Positions 37,351 to 50,623 are shown, counted from the stretch's first letter. The stretch is 64,000 nucleotides of DNA from Argentina anserina (GCF_933775445.1 NC_065875.1:2914001-2978000); one strand, 5' to 3'. Made by a program: numbers and translations. Notes: generated from the letters alone by a model not told the origin.

Positions 37351-38098
37351 TCTGTTTCTATAGTGTTCACGACCATTGTGGTAACTCTGAGAATCTTGTT
37401 AGGCTAGAGGTCGTTCATGATCATGAATCACTCTAAGGAGGACAAAGGCCACATCGAAATGAGGTAGCTTCTATGGATCTGTTATTGTTTCTTTTAACTG
37501 ACTTCATATCAATACTGCATGCAGCCGGTGCCAATTCATCAATCTATTTAGAGCAACTTTACTTCTTTTCTCATATATCCTTACCTAGTTACCTAAAAAT
37601 ATTGAAAGTTAATTCCTTTTGTCATTATATTGATCAGCTAGCTATTTATGGATTTTCTTTCTGAAAACAATTTTCTGTTATTTTATCAGTTCTCACCCAG
37701 ATCATGCAGCTCATGCTGTCAAACATGCTAACATGTCAGCCGAAATTGTGAATTCAACAAAGAAGAAATGTGAAAGACTGCTGCGTTCGGTTTCATTTTG
37801 GAGTAACTTATCAGTGATTGCATGTATGGTTCAGTCTCAGTGGATCCATTGTTCTTTTACATTGCATTCCTTGATCGGGGCAACACGTGCCTCGGAACAA
37901 ACAAGAGACTGAAGACTGTAGTTCTGATTACTCGATCACTCACAGATTTCACGTTCCTAATTCATATCGTATATGAACTTCATGATGCTGTGAAAGCGGC
38001 GGCCTCTGAATCCAAGCGCAAGCTGGTACTGAGAGGCAACTCAAAACCCTTCAACTAGTTTGGTCACGTTAAGGCAATAGCTAAAAAGTTATCATGGA

Positions 38099-40817
38099 TG
38101 TAATACCTCGAAAATTCATATCTAATTTCCAATGAGTTCCCTGATATTATTATGTTGGTAATTGTCCAATTTTATTAGACGAGGATAAAAACAAAAGGGT
38201 TCAGAAGATTAATTGTTCGGAAACGTTCAATTTGACGAGTCTAAGAGTTGACTTTTGACTCATTGGGTTTCTTAGAAAACTTCTTACATAAAAGTCGTAG
38301 AGCTCATCGATACGAATTCGTGGACACGCGACACACCTAAATCAGAGTTCGTATAAAGAAGTTACAAATCAAAAGGTATTTGGACATTTTTGGAAAATAG
38401 TATAAATAGGGGAATTAAAGACAAAAAAAGGAGAAAATCAGAAATTCAGATCAGGTACTATTCATACCCGAAAATCCTAGATTTTTTTCTCTCTGAGTGA
38501 CTGACTTTGGGCCGCCGGATCTCTGCCGTCCGGCCACCATAAAGCGGCGCACCGGTCACGTTTGAAAGATTGATGCGTCCCTTGTCGATTGGTGGTAGCG
38601 TCACCCGCCATCTCGCCGCCATTTGAGAGCGGTGAAGCCCAGAAGTTCCCCCGAAAATGCATATTTCGCAGAATTTCAACTCGTCGGATCTCCCTCCTCC
38701 GGCAACCAATCGGTAAGATTCTTGTCTCATTTTGAAGGTCTCCTTCCAGACTACAAACCCTCCAAAAGATTTAGCCCAAAAATCGTTGTGTGCTAGGAGA
38801 ATCAAAGAAAAAAAATCTTAAGTTTTAAATTGGGGCTTTTCAGTATTTGTTAAAGTGAAGTGTTTAGGCTCAGAATTAGACTTTGTGATGAACTAGGAAG
38901 TTGTTAGGAATGTCATTTAGATTGTGGTGATAAAATTTGGTGGTCATTGGTGGCGGTCGGTGAATAGTGGCACCACATGAATAGTATTGTGAACATTGTT
39001 CATGAACACTTACGGTGAATAGTACTCTATAAACAGTAAATGTAAACAATGTTCTGTAAAACAATGAAGTGTTTAGGCCCAGAATTAGATTTTGTGATGA
39101 ACTAGGAAGTTGTTAGGAATGTCATTTAGATTGTGGTGGTGAAATTTGTTGGTCATTAGTGGCGGTCGGTGAATAGTGGCGCCACATGAAGAGTAATGTG
39201 AACAGTGTTCATGAACACTTACAGTGAACAATACTCTATAAACAGTAAATGTAAACCGTGTTCTATAAACAGTAAAATGTGAACAATGTTTAGTAAACCA
39301 GTGAATTTGAACAGTGTTTAATAAAATAGTAAATACATGAACAGTGTTTTGTAAACAATGTTTTATGAACAATATTTAGCTGTACTGAAATCGTCACCTG
39401 ATATTTTACGTATCATTTTCTAAGCATTTTATCATGCTATTAGGTGACCGACGAAACAAGTGAGGAAATTATTTTCAGTATCGTGGAAGTTGCAGGCATG
39501 AAATAAAGTGAGTAAACCTCACAATAATCATCATGATCAAAGTAGTGTTATAATTATTGAATTTAGTTTGAGTTGTCACCATAGTCGATGCATCACTAGT
39601 CCATAAAAATTATTTTAAAAATATGTTTTGGTTTAAATTACGTGAACTTGATCGTCTACGGTTCATGGGTAAGTGAAACACTATTTTAATAAATGATTTT
39701 AAAAAAGTTTTAGTGATTATGGACTATGGTGAATGTGAGTAAATCTCACTATAACGAGTTTACCCTTAGCGGTGACTCATATTTACATTTTCTTAAAAAG
39801 ATCGAACTATGACATGTATATAATATAGTGGGTTGTGTATGTGTGTAAAATGATAAATACGATACATATATATGAGTTGCTACATTATATAATGTTACGT
39901 TCTTATTTCCAAATGAATTATACCGTGGCAACTATATTTATTTTATTTGAGTAAGAGTCGTTTGTTGTACTACAATAACATAGGTGTATTGTTATTGTAC
40001 GTGGTTTTAACATTGAGTTTTGTTAAAACGTTTTTCTGTCTTCGTACGTGTGTTATGTCGAGCGTGTTAATCTATCTTCGGACCAGTCTTCAGACGTGTT
40101 GGCATGTCAGAACCTAGCCTTGGCGGGCGAAAGTTACGATGCAGTTAGAGCTCTAGTATGTCTGTCGGTGTACTGGCATGATGGGTAACAGATGGGTTAT
40201 CGGCTTATGAGTACCCATATTTTTGGATATTGGGTAATATATGGGTTGCCTAATGTCTGGCGGCGTACTGCATGAAGGGTAACAAATGAGTACTTGAGTT
40301 TCATGAGTAACCGTATTATAAATGTATTTGGGTAAACAAATGGGTTGCCCGATTTCTCATGAGCACTTATATTTTCAGATATTATTGGATAACTAGATGG
40401 GCCGTCCTGTGACTCATGAGTACATTTATAATTAAATGTTTTCACTATTTTTATCTTATATCTTATTTTTGTTATACTGTTGGTTTACTCATACGAGCTG
40501 CAAAGCTTACCGGGTTTGTGTTAACAATCCCAGTGCACCTATTCGATGGTGTAGGGGATAGTTCTGCCAGTGTGGATTAGCATAATTAGAGGGCTTTCGC
40601 TGAAGATTGTCGAAGATTTCTTTCTGCTGTTTGTGGTGAGGATTGAGTGAATTTTACATTTCCATTGGTTGTGTATTATTCAAGTCGACTAGTCATGATG
40701 TGGACTCAGTTTTGATACACTGTTATGATAAGATGATTTCAATATACTTGAGATTGTTTTAGAGTTTTCATGACTTCGAATTCGAATTTTTATCATTCGA
40801 CATTCGGGGTCGTGACA
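38099..40817 (+). mobile_element. Long solo LTR, copy 1 (inside the CNGC pseudogene)
   Basis: The 2719-bp segment begins TGTAATACCTCG and ends GGGTCGTGACA. It is flanked by ATGGA (38094-38098) and ATTGA (40818-40822), a 5-bp duplication with one mismatch. Deleting the LTR and one flank joins the CNGC frame exactly (AIAKKLSW/SSFLTDV). A TATA box (TATAAATAGG, 38401-38410) about 300 bp in defines the plus orientation. It has no coding capacity. It holds arrays of GTGAACA/TGTTCAC motifs (about 38980-39370) and imperfect repeats around GGGTAACAGATGGG (40185-40400). Confidence 0.85.
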
Positions 40818-41412
40818 ATTGAGCTCCTTCCTAACTGACGTATTAGCTATTCTTCCAATTCCACGCCTATGTACCTGAAATTATTTATTTTTGATGCCGT
40901 AATTAATGGAGGATTTCTAACTATAGCTTGTTGTTTATTTGTTCATGCAGGTGCTAATATTAGTTCTATTTTATTCTCCCAATTATGGATTTTCACAGAA
41001 CAAAATGACTTTGAACTACTTGCTTCTTGCGCAATATGCTCCAAGAATGTATCGATCATCATATCGTCTAAGCTGTTTAGAAAACATAGTAGCGTGTGGA
41101 TCAAAGCTGCGTTCTATTTTTATATGTACATCCTTTCAAGTCATGTAAGTTCAAATTTATATACACAAAGTTTCTTATTTTTGTATTCGGCTGCAACTCG
41201 ATCTGTACTTGACTTGGATTCTTCTATTGCATCAATAACTAACTGTTGATCAATTTTAGGTAGTTGGAGCCTTTTGGTACTTCAGTGCTGTTCAAATCGA
41301 AGCAGTGTATTGGAACGATGCCCTGGAAGGAAATGCTAATTTCCAATGTGATGACCTTCTTGATGTAGAGCGTATGGGGGAAGAGATTGAGGGGTTGATT
41401 GATCGCAACAAG

Positions 41413-43137
41413 GTAAAATCAAGTTTGTTGCAAATATGACAATCAGTGACAGAACCGTAAATAAAGTTGCAGTTTGGTGAGTTGCAGATTTGACATTTGG
41501 AGTCCGATTGACATTGTGATACCTTTTTGATAAGGGAGCGGCGCCAAGAGTCAAACTCATCACTTTGCTACGATGTGGGGGGTTTTTTCGGGCTTTTGAG
41601 TTCGTTTATGGCTTTAAACCAACAGTTTTATATATTTTCAGAATTTATTTTTAGTTTGTTTTGTTTTATTCCTTGGGCTTTTAGGCTTGGTTGTTAATTG
41701 TCATAGGATTTGTTTTATCAGTATTTAAACATCATTAAATGGGTGTAGACGATCTATCCTATTATTATAGAACCAAACAAGAGTTTTCTCTTATTTTCTG
41801 GTGAATTTTCAGGGTTTATTTTTAGGGTTCGTCGCTTGAGATCCCAGTGTTATCTTTCGGCTTTATTGCTAGTAAACCCTCCATACTTCTACTGTGTCAC
41901 TTCCTCTATCTCTAATCAATCGTGAAATGATTAAGTCAGCATGCCTACATAACACAGGAAACAAGGAAACATATATGTATCGTTTTGGATCATTTCTGAC
42001 GACAGCAACGCCGGCTTCACAGGATGTACAAGATTCCGCGACAAGTTGTTTTACTTCGTCTGGTGGGGACTTAAAAATCTAAGGTAGTAAGGCCCTAGGC
42101 TGCATGGAATCGGAAGCGGGGACGTGGAAGCGAAGCGTTTGGAAGCGCGGAAGATTTTTTTTCAAAAATTCTTGGAAGCGGGGACGTTTAGGAAGCGCGG
42201 AATAAAATAATATATAATTAAAGATATTAACCTGTATATATAATATTACAAAAACAAAAAAATAGCATATGTTATGCTTACCATCAAGTAGTGATCAAAC
42301 CCATACCAACTCAATTTGGACTAATCCTATATAAAAAAAAACTCAATTTGGACTTCATGAATGGTGTATCAATTGGAAGTTTCGACATCCCCGAAAGGCT
42401 TTCTGCATGAGGATTGAATCCAGTTCACTTGCATATAATTAGTATTACAGTACAGTTTGAGAACTCACAATCAGGTTTTCTGGTAGTGAAATAGGTGAGC
42501 AATGAAAAGCACAAGTAGAAGTAGCTTAAGCACACTTTCATGCTTAAACCACCTATCAACTAAATCCCAACCTACACAAAATGCATGCTTAAGCAATTCG
42601 ATTACAAGCCTCCTGTGGAGTCATCCACCTTCCCCATTTTCCAGGCTCTTTCATGTTTAATAACAGGTAAGAGACGGGGAGGCTGGAGGGAGGTAAGAGA
42701 GAAATTAGGTTTTAATCAATATTACAAAATTGCCCACGCTTCCTTCCGGACTATTTGGCGCTTCCAATTTGGAAGCTCGCGCTTCCATATCGCTTCCAAA
42801 CTACCTTTTTCTCGGAATCGCGCTTCCGACCGCTTCCGGCGCGCTTCCGCTTCGCTTCCGCTTCGCTTCCGCTTCCGAAGCGCGAAGCGCGACTGCATGC
42901 AAGCTTCCGTGCTTCTTAGGTAAGGCCATCCCCATCGGTTTATTTATTTATTTTAGTTTTCCTGTAATAACATAAAACTTGAAGAAAATTAATTATGCAT
43001 CAAAAAAAGGTTCTTGTTTTATTGAATAACTCGCACACTTTTGCATATGTGACTAATGTGAGTGTGGTTGAACCTATGACCTGACGTCGTTATTAACGTA
43101 CGTTGTGTTCTGATGCTTATGTTAAATTTACTGCAGT
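41413..43137 (+). other. Enlarged CNGC intron carrying repeats
   Basis: The donor follows GATCGCAACAAG at 41412 and the acceptor is CTGCAG before 43138. It contains the hAT-type MITE and about 500 bp of unassigned AT-rich sequence (41420-41990). Confidence 0.5.
42095..42919. mobile_element. hAT-type MITE with GGAAGCG repeats
   Basis: It is flanked by perfect 8-bp repeats GTAAGGCC (42087-42094 and 42920-42927). The ends CTAGGCTGCATGGAATCGGA and, reverse-complemented, CTAAGAAGCACGGAAGC are imperfect inverted repeats. GGAAGCG/CGCTTCC motifs are clustered inside both ends in opposite orientation (about 42110-42200 and 42750-42905). It is noncoding. Confidence 0.75.
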
Positions 43138-44334
43138 AACTTCGGGACAAGCATTGAGACAAGTGAATTCATCTGGGAAAATTGTTTTGCAGTTCTTGTT
43201 TCTGGTATGGGCCTGGTGCTATTTGCTTCTCTGATTGGAAATATGTAGATTGGTGATGATAACATTCGATCCTTAACTTTCATCTGTAATAGTAAGTTTT
43301 AGAAGTGAACTGGTAAGGTAATCTAAGCTAGCTATATATGAATATATCTGATCCATACTATGTATCGACATTTAAATCAACAGCTATGTATGCAATCTTC
43401 AGAGGAGAAAAACGTAGCAGCTGATAAGGTTCGAATGAAAGATCAAGAACTACGGAAATGGATGGACGAAAATGGTCTCCCTGAGAAGTTGGGCAAAGAG
43501 CCAAAGATCATGAAAACGATAACACAAAATTTGAAAGACGACCAAAATGCTGAAGTAAAAAACCTGTTCTCCCTTCTTCCCTGGAATACCGTAAAAGATC
43601 TCAAGATTTCTATCTGCATGAGTACGCTTAAGAAAGTATGTTCCTCAAAATTTCTTACAATTATATATTGTTTTGCCATATGCATATTGATCAATATCTA
43701 TTGTAGTGTGCGCTGCAATATAAAGTTTTAACGTATGCCACTGTGTGTGTACGTATATAGGTAAGAAGGCTCGAAAATATGGATGAAAGAGGACTGAGAT
43801 TGCTGCCAGTATCTCAAGCCAGTAACCTACAATGAAAAAACAATTGCTTTTCGAATGGGAGAACCACTTGATAGCATGCTCTTTATCATGGAAGGTGTTA
43901 TGTTGGTCTACACTCTACACGACTAGTGCTTCTACTTCAACTGCTGATCCAAAAGGGAAAACATAAGTCTCCGATCAACAATCAGAGGCTCCCTTGAGAA
44001 CGGTGATGCTTATGGAGATAAACAACTTCTGAGTTGGGCATCACCACCGGACAACGGTGATGTCTCTTATGCAGCAGACCTTCCTATCTTGACTGAGAAT
44101 GTTAAATGCCTTTCAGAAGTAGAAGGCTTTGTTCTCACTGCCATAGACTTGAAAAAGGTACTCTCCATGTACAAGTTACATGGGAATTACAGTAGTTCCA
44201 GCCTTCTGGTGGAGGTGGAACATTCTATTTCAAGAGGAAGATCACTGAATAATCGGAACCGCATCAATCCTTCTCCACAACCAGGCACAGAGGCTGGGGA
44301 TGAGGAAACAGATATTCATGAATCACGCAACTGA

Positions 44335-45482
44335 AAATTCCTATATTGTGTCTGATGGATTGGTTTTAGTTTACCCGCTTTGATTTGTAGTAAACTTAAT
44401 TAAACACTGTACATATGTTGTGTGTGAGATTTTCTTGAGTGCAAGTGGTTTCCAGGAAATTATTAGTGCACTAATAGAATGAGTGTATAGTCTTTTTGTA
44501 TTAAAAGTTCCTTTCAATTGTTCAAGGTCAAAAAAGGTGGCAGTTATGAATGGGTTATATAAAAAAATATAGGCAAAATGATGATGCAACCATTATTTTG
44601 CACATGAAATTATAATCCGTATAAAAATGACCAACAATAAAAACTAAAAAACAGAGTGCAAGGGAGTTTAAAATAAAATCAGTATTGAATTTGGCTAACA
44701 ATTTTCAACATCGAATTTTGATGAATTATGAGATAATTCAGTCGGTTAATTCTTGTTGTCAATATAATGAACAATGTTGTCTCTACATATATGCTCAAAA
44801 ATTTGGTGTATATTATATAGTGCTTGATGGAGTGGGTTTAGTCTTCTTGTTATTGAACATGCGAGGAGGTATCAAATACTTTCAGAATAGATTATTTATA
44901 TATAGTTGAATTCTTCAGGTTCTATTGTCTGCTGTAATTGTTGATTTTTTAGGTAGGGATGAGTGCAATGATTTTATTCTACCACTGGTCTTCTTTGGTT
45001 TGTAATGTTGGATTCAATCTATTAAGTTTTTCCTTTCTAAAAAAAACTATGAGATAAATTTGAGTCGATCATCAAGTTATGTTCATTAACATTTCAGCTC
45101 GTAACAGAGTTGGTCTCGTTGGTTCTAACTTTATGTCTGTCAATTGCTTATAGCACGGCAAGTCATTAATCATATTTTAATTATTTAAAAAAATGTATAA
45201 TTTTATATGTGAAGACCGTCATGTATATATATTGCATCATCAAAAATCATGTGCTAATAATATACATTAATCTGCACAACAACAAAAAAAGGTGAAAATT
45301 TTAAATAAAAATGAAGCATGGTAAGAGAGCAACTGATGAAGAAAGCCCAATGCTACTAAGCCCATAATATTGCCCAGTGAAACATACCATAGCCTTCAAT
45401 TTTGAGAAATCAAGCAGATAAGAAGGAACAAAGAAGATAACCAGTTTCTCCAGACCAGTGTTAAAAGCTCAAAAGAGAGCCA
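44335..45482. other. Intergenic region before RPL28
   Basis: AT-rich, with no recognisable gene. The last 100 bp is probably the RPL28 promoter and leader; no TATA box was identified. Confidence 0.4.
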
Positions 45483-46296
45483 ATGGCAGCTTCCGCAACC
45501 GCGGCTGTGTTCTCCGGTCTATGCTTCCGCCGCGGAGCATCTGACTCCTCCAAGAGCTTGTCTTCCAAAACCCAAGCAGTTTCCGATGTTGGGTTCGTCA
45601 CCAGTCAGCTCAGTGGCCTCAAAATATCCTACGACATGTCGTCTCAGCTCCCCACTCCAATCTTCACTCCCTCCCTCCCTGGCCTTCAGCCCATTGTTGC
45701 TCGTAACTTCCCCACCTAATATTTCCCATGTCTTCTTTCAAGTTTTGTGTTTTCAGATTACTATGATGCTTAAATTGGATAAATGTGGTTTGACAAACTT
45801 CGTAGTTCTTAGTTTTTTTGCCCAATGAGAAAATCAGTAAGCAAATTTTCCTTTTTCTAAATGTAATGGAGACAATGAGTTGTACTTGGATTATGTGATA
45901 AGGGTTTAGTCTGATGATCCAGGGTAGATAAATTATGTACCTTTTGATCTCATTGGTTCTCTCATTGTTGATTTGTCATTATAACTTATTGTTTCTTAGA
46001 ACTTATTATTTATTAGAGTGGTGAGAATTGATTTGGGGTTTGATGTGGTTCGATTTCTCACAGGGAGGATTTGTCCTTTTACTGGGAAGAAAGCAAACAA
46101 GGCGAACAAGATTTCGTTCTCGGCCCACAAGACCAAGAAGTTGCAGTTTGTGAACCTGCAGTACAAGAGGATTTGGTGGGAAGGTGGGAAGCGGTTTTTG
46201 AAGCTGCGGTTGTCGACCAAAGCAATCAAGACCATTGAGAAGAATGGGCTGGAAGCTGTTGCCAAGAAGGCTGGGATAGATCTTCGCAAGTGTTGA
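45483..46296 (+). CDS. RPL28: Chloroplast 50S ribosomal protein L28 (bL28c)
   Basis: Two exons, 45483-45702 and 46064-46296, give 150 residues. The frame is kept by splicing GCT-C/GTAACT to CACAG/GGAGG, which reads VARRICPFTG at the join. Residues 1 to about 73 are a Ser/Ala-rich chloroplast transit peptide ([18 protein letters not shown]). The mature part carries the bL28 signature: [28 protein letters not shown], then [18 protein letters not shown] and the C-terminus AGIDLRKC. The protein is imported from the cytosol and joins the large subunit of the plastid ribosome. The exon-intron layout and length are normal and the frame is intact. Confidence 0.95.
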
Positions 46297-48585
46297 TAGC
46301 ACTCGGTTCGTTAGATTCTTTTGCAAGGTATTTCTGTTTCTTAATCACTATGTTTATTCTGTTCTACCGAGTGCATTGTGTTTTTAAATGTTTCATAAGT
46401 CTGTGAATCTTCGATTCTTACAATCAGTATGTATGTATGATGAATGAGTCTGAGAAATATTGTGCTATTCTTGTTGGCGCATTCTACAGTTTATGCCCTT
46501 CTGTTTGATGACAAACCAGTAGTTTAGAACTGGACCGGATGCAAACATTCCAACTTTTCTGCTCTTCTGGTGTCCACACCCATTTTCTCTTACTATTTTA
46601 GGGTTTTATTCAATTTGAATAGTTAGGCTTGAAAAACATTATGTAGTGAAAATGAACTCTTGTCTATAGATGATATCTGCACAAGCCTTTTCAAAATTTT
46701 CAACATAAAATAATTGCATATGCAAATTTTGTGAAGATATGGTAAAGGGTGTTTTACATCATACATCTCAGTCTCTCTGAAGGAATGCAGTAATCCAATA
46801 AAGACGAGCATTATGCATAGCCAGAAATGTCTTGACTGATCACCATAATGATGAGAAATGGTGAGCCAAGTAAATGAGTAAACAGTTTAAGAACATTTTA
46901 GTGGGAAAACTTAATAATGAGAACTGAAATTGAATCCAAGTGAACGAATAAAGAGTTGAAATGAACATTTTAGTTGGACGAACATATCGCTTGCTTCCAA
47001 CTACACTATAAAACAGGCTGCCTTAGTTCTTGTCGTTGGTCATGATTGTTCTGATCGAGGTTAAACACTCGCAAACAGGGAAGAAAACTTTAACAGCTTA
47101 ATAAATATAGGATAGTCGAACCAGCATTTTGCCAATGTTTTGTTCTTGTGTTTAGCATCTGCAAGACTGCAACAAAGTTGCATGAACTCACTTTATGACA
47201 AGTGCAGCATATTACGCAAAGAATGGATCTGATGTCACTTTAGCCATAGGGAGGACAACTGCAACCTGATGACTGGTATGCAAAACATGGCCTGCTTCTC
47301 ATAAGGCTAATAATGCCTCAGAGACACGCCTTGAGGATATTGCCACGGTTAATGAATATGACTATATGAGGATCCCTTTCATCCTAGATCAATACTAATG
47401 TCAGCAATTCAAGGACATAAGGATTGCAATGTTAGAATGTGGAATTGGCCGACATTGGTCTCACATTGTCACCAAGGTTCTATAATTTCTCAAATCTGCA
47501 AATGTCAACATCGCAACCACTGGTGCCGCAAATCTTGCTTATGCGATTATGATTGATTCAGCAATCTCCGAATAAGAATTACTTATACAGGTTACCCACA
47601 TTTCTGACCCAACACGCTTTGAAAATCTGGCACATTTCCTAAGTACTTCACTAATGAACAGACACCAAGTTTCAAGAGACGAAACTAAGAACGCTGAGAT
47701 TGGCATTGAATAACCGGCGATATTCAACCCTTTTTATTCTATCTGGTGAACAGGAACTACAAGTACGTATAATGTTCTCTTCACTCATACATCATACATT
47801 TCTACTGTTCAAGGGCAAAAGGTAACCAAATAATTAGGTTGTCACGACCCCAAAATTTCGAACATAAAAACTCAAATTTCGAAGTCATGAAAAACACTAA
47901 AACAATCTCAATGAATCGAAACCATTTTAAATGCCACAGCGGATCATCTCTGAGTTCAAAATACAACTCAGTCAACCGATTATTACAAACTAAATTTATA
48001 ATTCGACATTATAACAAATAGAAATGTATAATCCTCACAAAGAAATCCACACAAAATCCTCACCACAGGATGTAAATAAATAACTCCAAGTCTTCTTAGA
48101 GGTCCGTCGATTCTCGCTAATCCACACCTGCGAAGTTATCCCCTACACTATCGAATTGGTGCACCGGGATTGTAAACACAAACCCGGTAAGCTTTGCAGC
48201 TCGTATGAGTAAAATAACAAATACCACCCGCATATCAATATATACGAAAATCACAAAACATCAATTATAAATGCACTCATGAGTCAATGGACGGCCCATC
48301 TGGTTGTCCAAAAATATGAAAATGAAAGTGCTCATGAGAAATTGGGCAACCCCTTTGTTTACCCAAATGCATTTATAACACGGGTACTCATGAGCGCTGG
48401 TACACCTCTGTTACCTCTCATGTAGTACACCGCCGACATTGGGCAACCTCCTGCTACCCAACATCCAAAAATATGAGTACTCATGAGCCGATAACCCATC
48501 TGTTACCTTACATGCAGTACTCCGGCAGACAGACTAGAGCTCTAACTGTATCGTAACTTTCGCCCGGCCAAAGGTTAGGTTCCGA

Positions 48586-48908
48586 CATGCCAAACACGTC
48601 TGAAGACTGGTCCGAAGACATAAACACGTCCGAAGACAAAAACTCGTCCGAAGACATCAATCACGTCCGAAGACAAAAAATCGTCCGAAGACATCAATCA
48701 CGTCCGAAGACAAAACTCGTCCGAAGACATAAATCACGTCCGAAGACGAAACTCATCCGAAGACATCAATCACGTCCGAAGACAAAAACTCGTCCGAAGA
48801 CATAAATCACGTCCGAAGACAAAACTCGTCTGAAGACATAAATCACGTCCGAAGACGAAACTCGTCCGAAGACGAAACTCGTCCGAAGACAAAACTCATC
48901 TGAAGACA
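48586..48908. repeat. CGTCCGAAGACA minisatellite inside LTR copy 2
   Basis: About 17 tandem units of 17-20 bp share CGTCCGAAGAC; the tails alternate (AAAAACT or ATCAATCA), so a dimer of about 37 bp is the higher-order unit. Copies 1, 3 and 4 have at most one or two related units at the matching place. The expansion is private to this copy. An open frame across it (48587-48805) is a by-product. Confidence 0.9.
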
Positions 48909-49324
48909 ATCAAGTTTTAACAAAACTTAATGTTAAAACCACGTACAATAATTATCATGTCATATTGTACAATTCAAATCACATGTTCGATATATAAATC
49001 TCATCATCAAAATGAACATATTCACCACAAAATCATAACAGTATATAATATAGCAAACTATATATATGTACGTATTTACCATTTATACAAATATATATAT
49101 TCAACTATATCATATACATGTCATATTTCATTCTTTAAAATTCTGCATAATCTTGAATCTCCGCAAGGGTAGATTCATAAATGTGAGATTTTAATCACCT
49201 TATTTCCTGCGTGCAACTTCCACGACACTGAAAGTAATTTCCTAACTCGTTTCATCAGTCACCTAATAGCATGATAAATGCTTAGAAAATGATACGTAAA
49301 ATATCCGGTGACGATTTCAGTACA

Positions 49325-49615
49325 GCTAAATGCTGTTCATAAAACATTGTTCACAGAACACTGTTCATGTTTTACTAATCATTGTTCCAATGTACTGTTT
49401 TTTACTAAAACATTGTTCACAGCTATCGTTTTTACCAAAACACTGTTCACAGTAACTGTTTTTATCATGACAATGTTCATAGTAACTGTTTTTACCATGA
49501 CACTGTTCACAGTTTCTGTTGTACCGAAACACTGTTCACAGTACTGTTTATTAAAACATTGTTCACGTACTGTTACAGAATACTGTTTATAAAACACTAT
49601 TCATAGTACTATTCA
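49325..49615. repeat. ACTGTTCAC motif cluster in LTR copy 2
   Basis: More than a dozen ACTGTTCAC, ATTGTTCAC or ACTGTTTA motifs are spaced about 15-25 bp apart, with occasional inverted partners. The same cluster lies in copy 1 as GTGAACA and, shorter, in copies 3 and 4. Confidence 0.8.
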
Positions 49616-50583
49616 TGCGGCGTTACTGTTCACCGACCGCCACCAATGCTCACCAAATTTCACCACCACAATCTAAATGACATTTCTAATAACTTCCTAG
49701 TTCATCACAAAGTCTAATTCTAAGCCTAAACACTTCAATTTAACAAGAACCGAAAAGCCCCAATTTAAAAACCTAGAATTTCTTTTCTTCGATTCTCCTA
49801 GCACACAACGATTGGGGTTAAATCTTTTAGAGGATTTGTAGTATGGAAGGAGACCTTCAAAATGAAACAAGAATCGTACCGATTGGTGGCCGGAGGAGGG
49901 AGATCCGACGAGTGGAAGTTCGGCAAAATATGCTTTTTCGGGAGAACTTCCGGGCTTCACCGCTCCTAAACGGCGGCGAGATGGCGGGTGACGCTACCAC
50001 CAATTGACAGGGGATGCAGCAACCTTTCAAACGTGACCGGTGTGCCGCTCTATGGTGGCCGGACGTCGGATATTCGGCGGCCCAAAGTCGGCTGCTCGGG
50101 AGAGAAATTGCTGGATTTTTTTCTGGGTGAACAGTACACATGAACAGTAACGATCCGAATTTCTAATTTTTCTCTAATTTTCTCTTTAATTCCCCTATTT
50201 ATACTATTGTCTAAATATCTTTTCATTCGTAACTTCTTCATACGAACTCCGATTTAGGTGTGCCACGTGTCCACTAATTCGTATCAACGAGCTCTACGAC
50301 TTTCATGTAAGAAGTTTCCTAAGAATCCTAAGGATAGTTGTGCATTGCCACCACCGGTTAGGGTTCCGGGCCAAACTGTAAGGGGCAGTTATTCTTAAAC
50401 GGGAACGAAGCCGACTGAGCTCCTGCATGTCATGTAACATGTATATGAGCCCTAAGAAACTCAATGATACCAGATAGATGAATATAAGCATCAGAAACAT
50501 ATATAATATACAAAGGTCCCAATAATTTGCGGAGAATCCAACTGAAAACAGAGAATCAATTCGAAATCTATTTGAGCTATATA

Positions 50584-50587
50584 TCAA

Positions 50588-50623
<36 letters not shown>

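Larger units (their letters stand above)
37690..44334 (+). pseudogene. Cyclic nucleotide-gated channel (CNGC) pseudogene
   Basis: Fragments appear in CNGC order. S1-S2 is at 37822-38058 (VSVDPLFFYIAFLD, then LIHIVYEL). S3 is at 40823-40870 (FLTDVLAILPIP), and S4-S5 at about 40950-41150 (QYAPRMYR, AAFYFYMYILSSH). VVGAFWYFSAVQIEAVYW follows at 41260-41412, the pore/S6 exon at 43138-43246 (NFGTSIETSEFIWENC, LVLFASLIGNM), the C-linker at 43384-43635, and the cyclic-nucleotide-binding domain at 43761-44334 (MGEPLDSMLFIMEG, then CLSEVEGFVLTAIDL). Damage includes an in-frame TAG at 38056, a 2.7-kb solo LTR inside the S2-S3 region, a frameshift before AAFYFY, a stop right after GNM, and shifts in the binding domain. 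The living gene family forms plasma-membrane calcium channels. Confidence 0.88.
47840..50326 (-). mobile_element. Long LTR, copy 2, 5' end (U3) truncated
   Basis: It starts on the plus strand with TGTCACGACCCC and aligns in reverse to copy 1, including the TATA region (CTATTTATAC, about 50195-50204). The last 180 bp (start of U3 in copy 1) is absent; the match breaks near 50326 inside thaumatin sequence. A deletion therefore removed both the U3 tip and part of the host gene after insertion. Confidence 0.8.

Noticed and set aside
48587..48805. Ser-Glu-Asp repeat protein
   Set aside because: The frame exists only because the minisatellite unit lacks stops; it is absent from the other LTR copies.
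48586..48908. CRISPR-like regular array
   Set aside because: Units are directly adjacent and near-identical with no unique spacers, in a plant LTR. It is a minisatellite.
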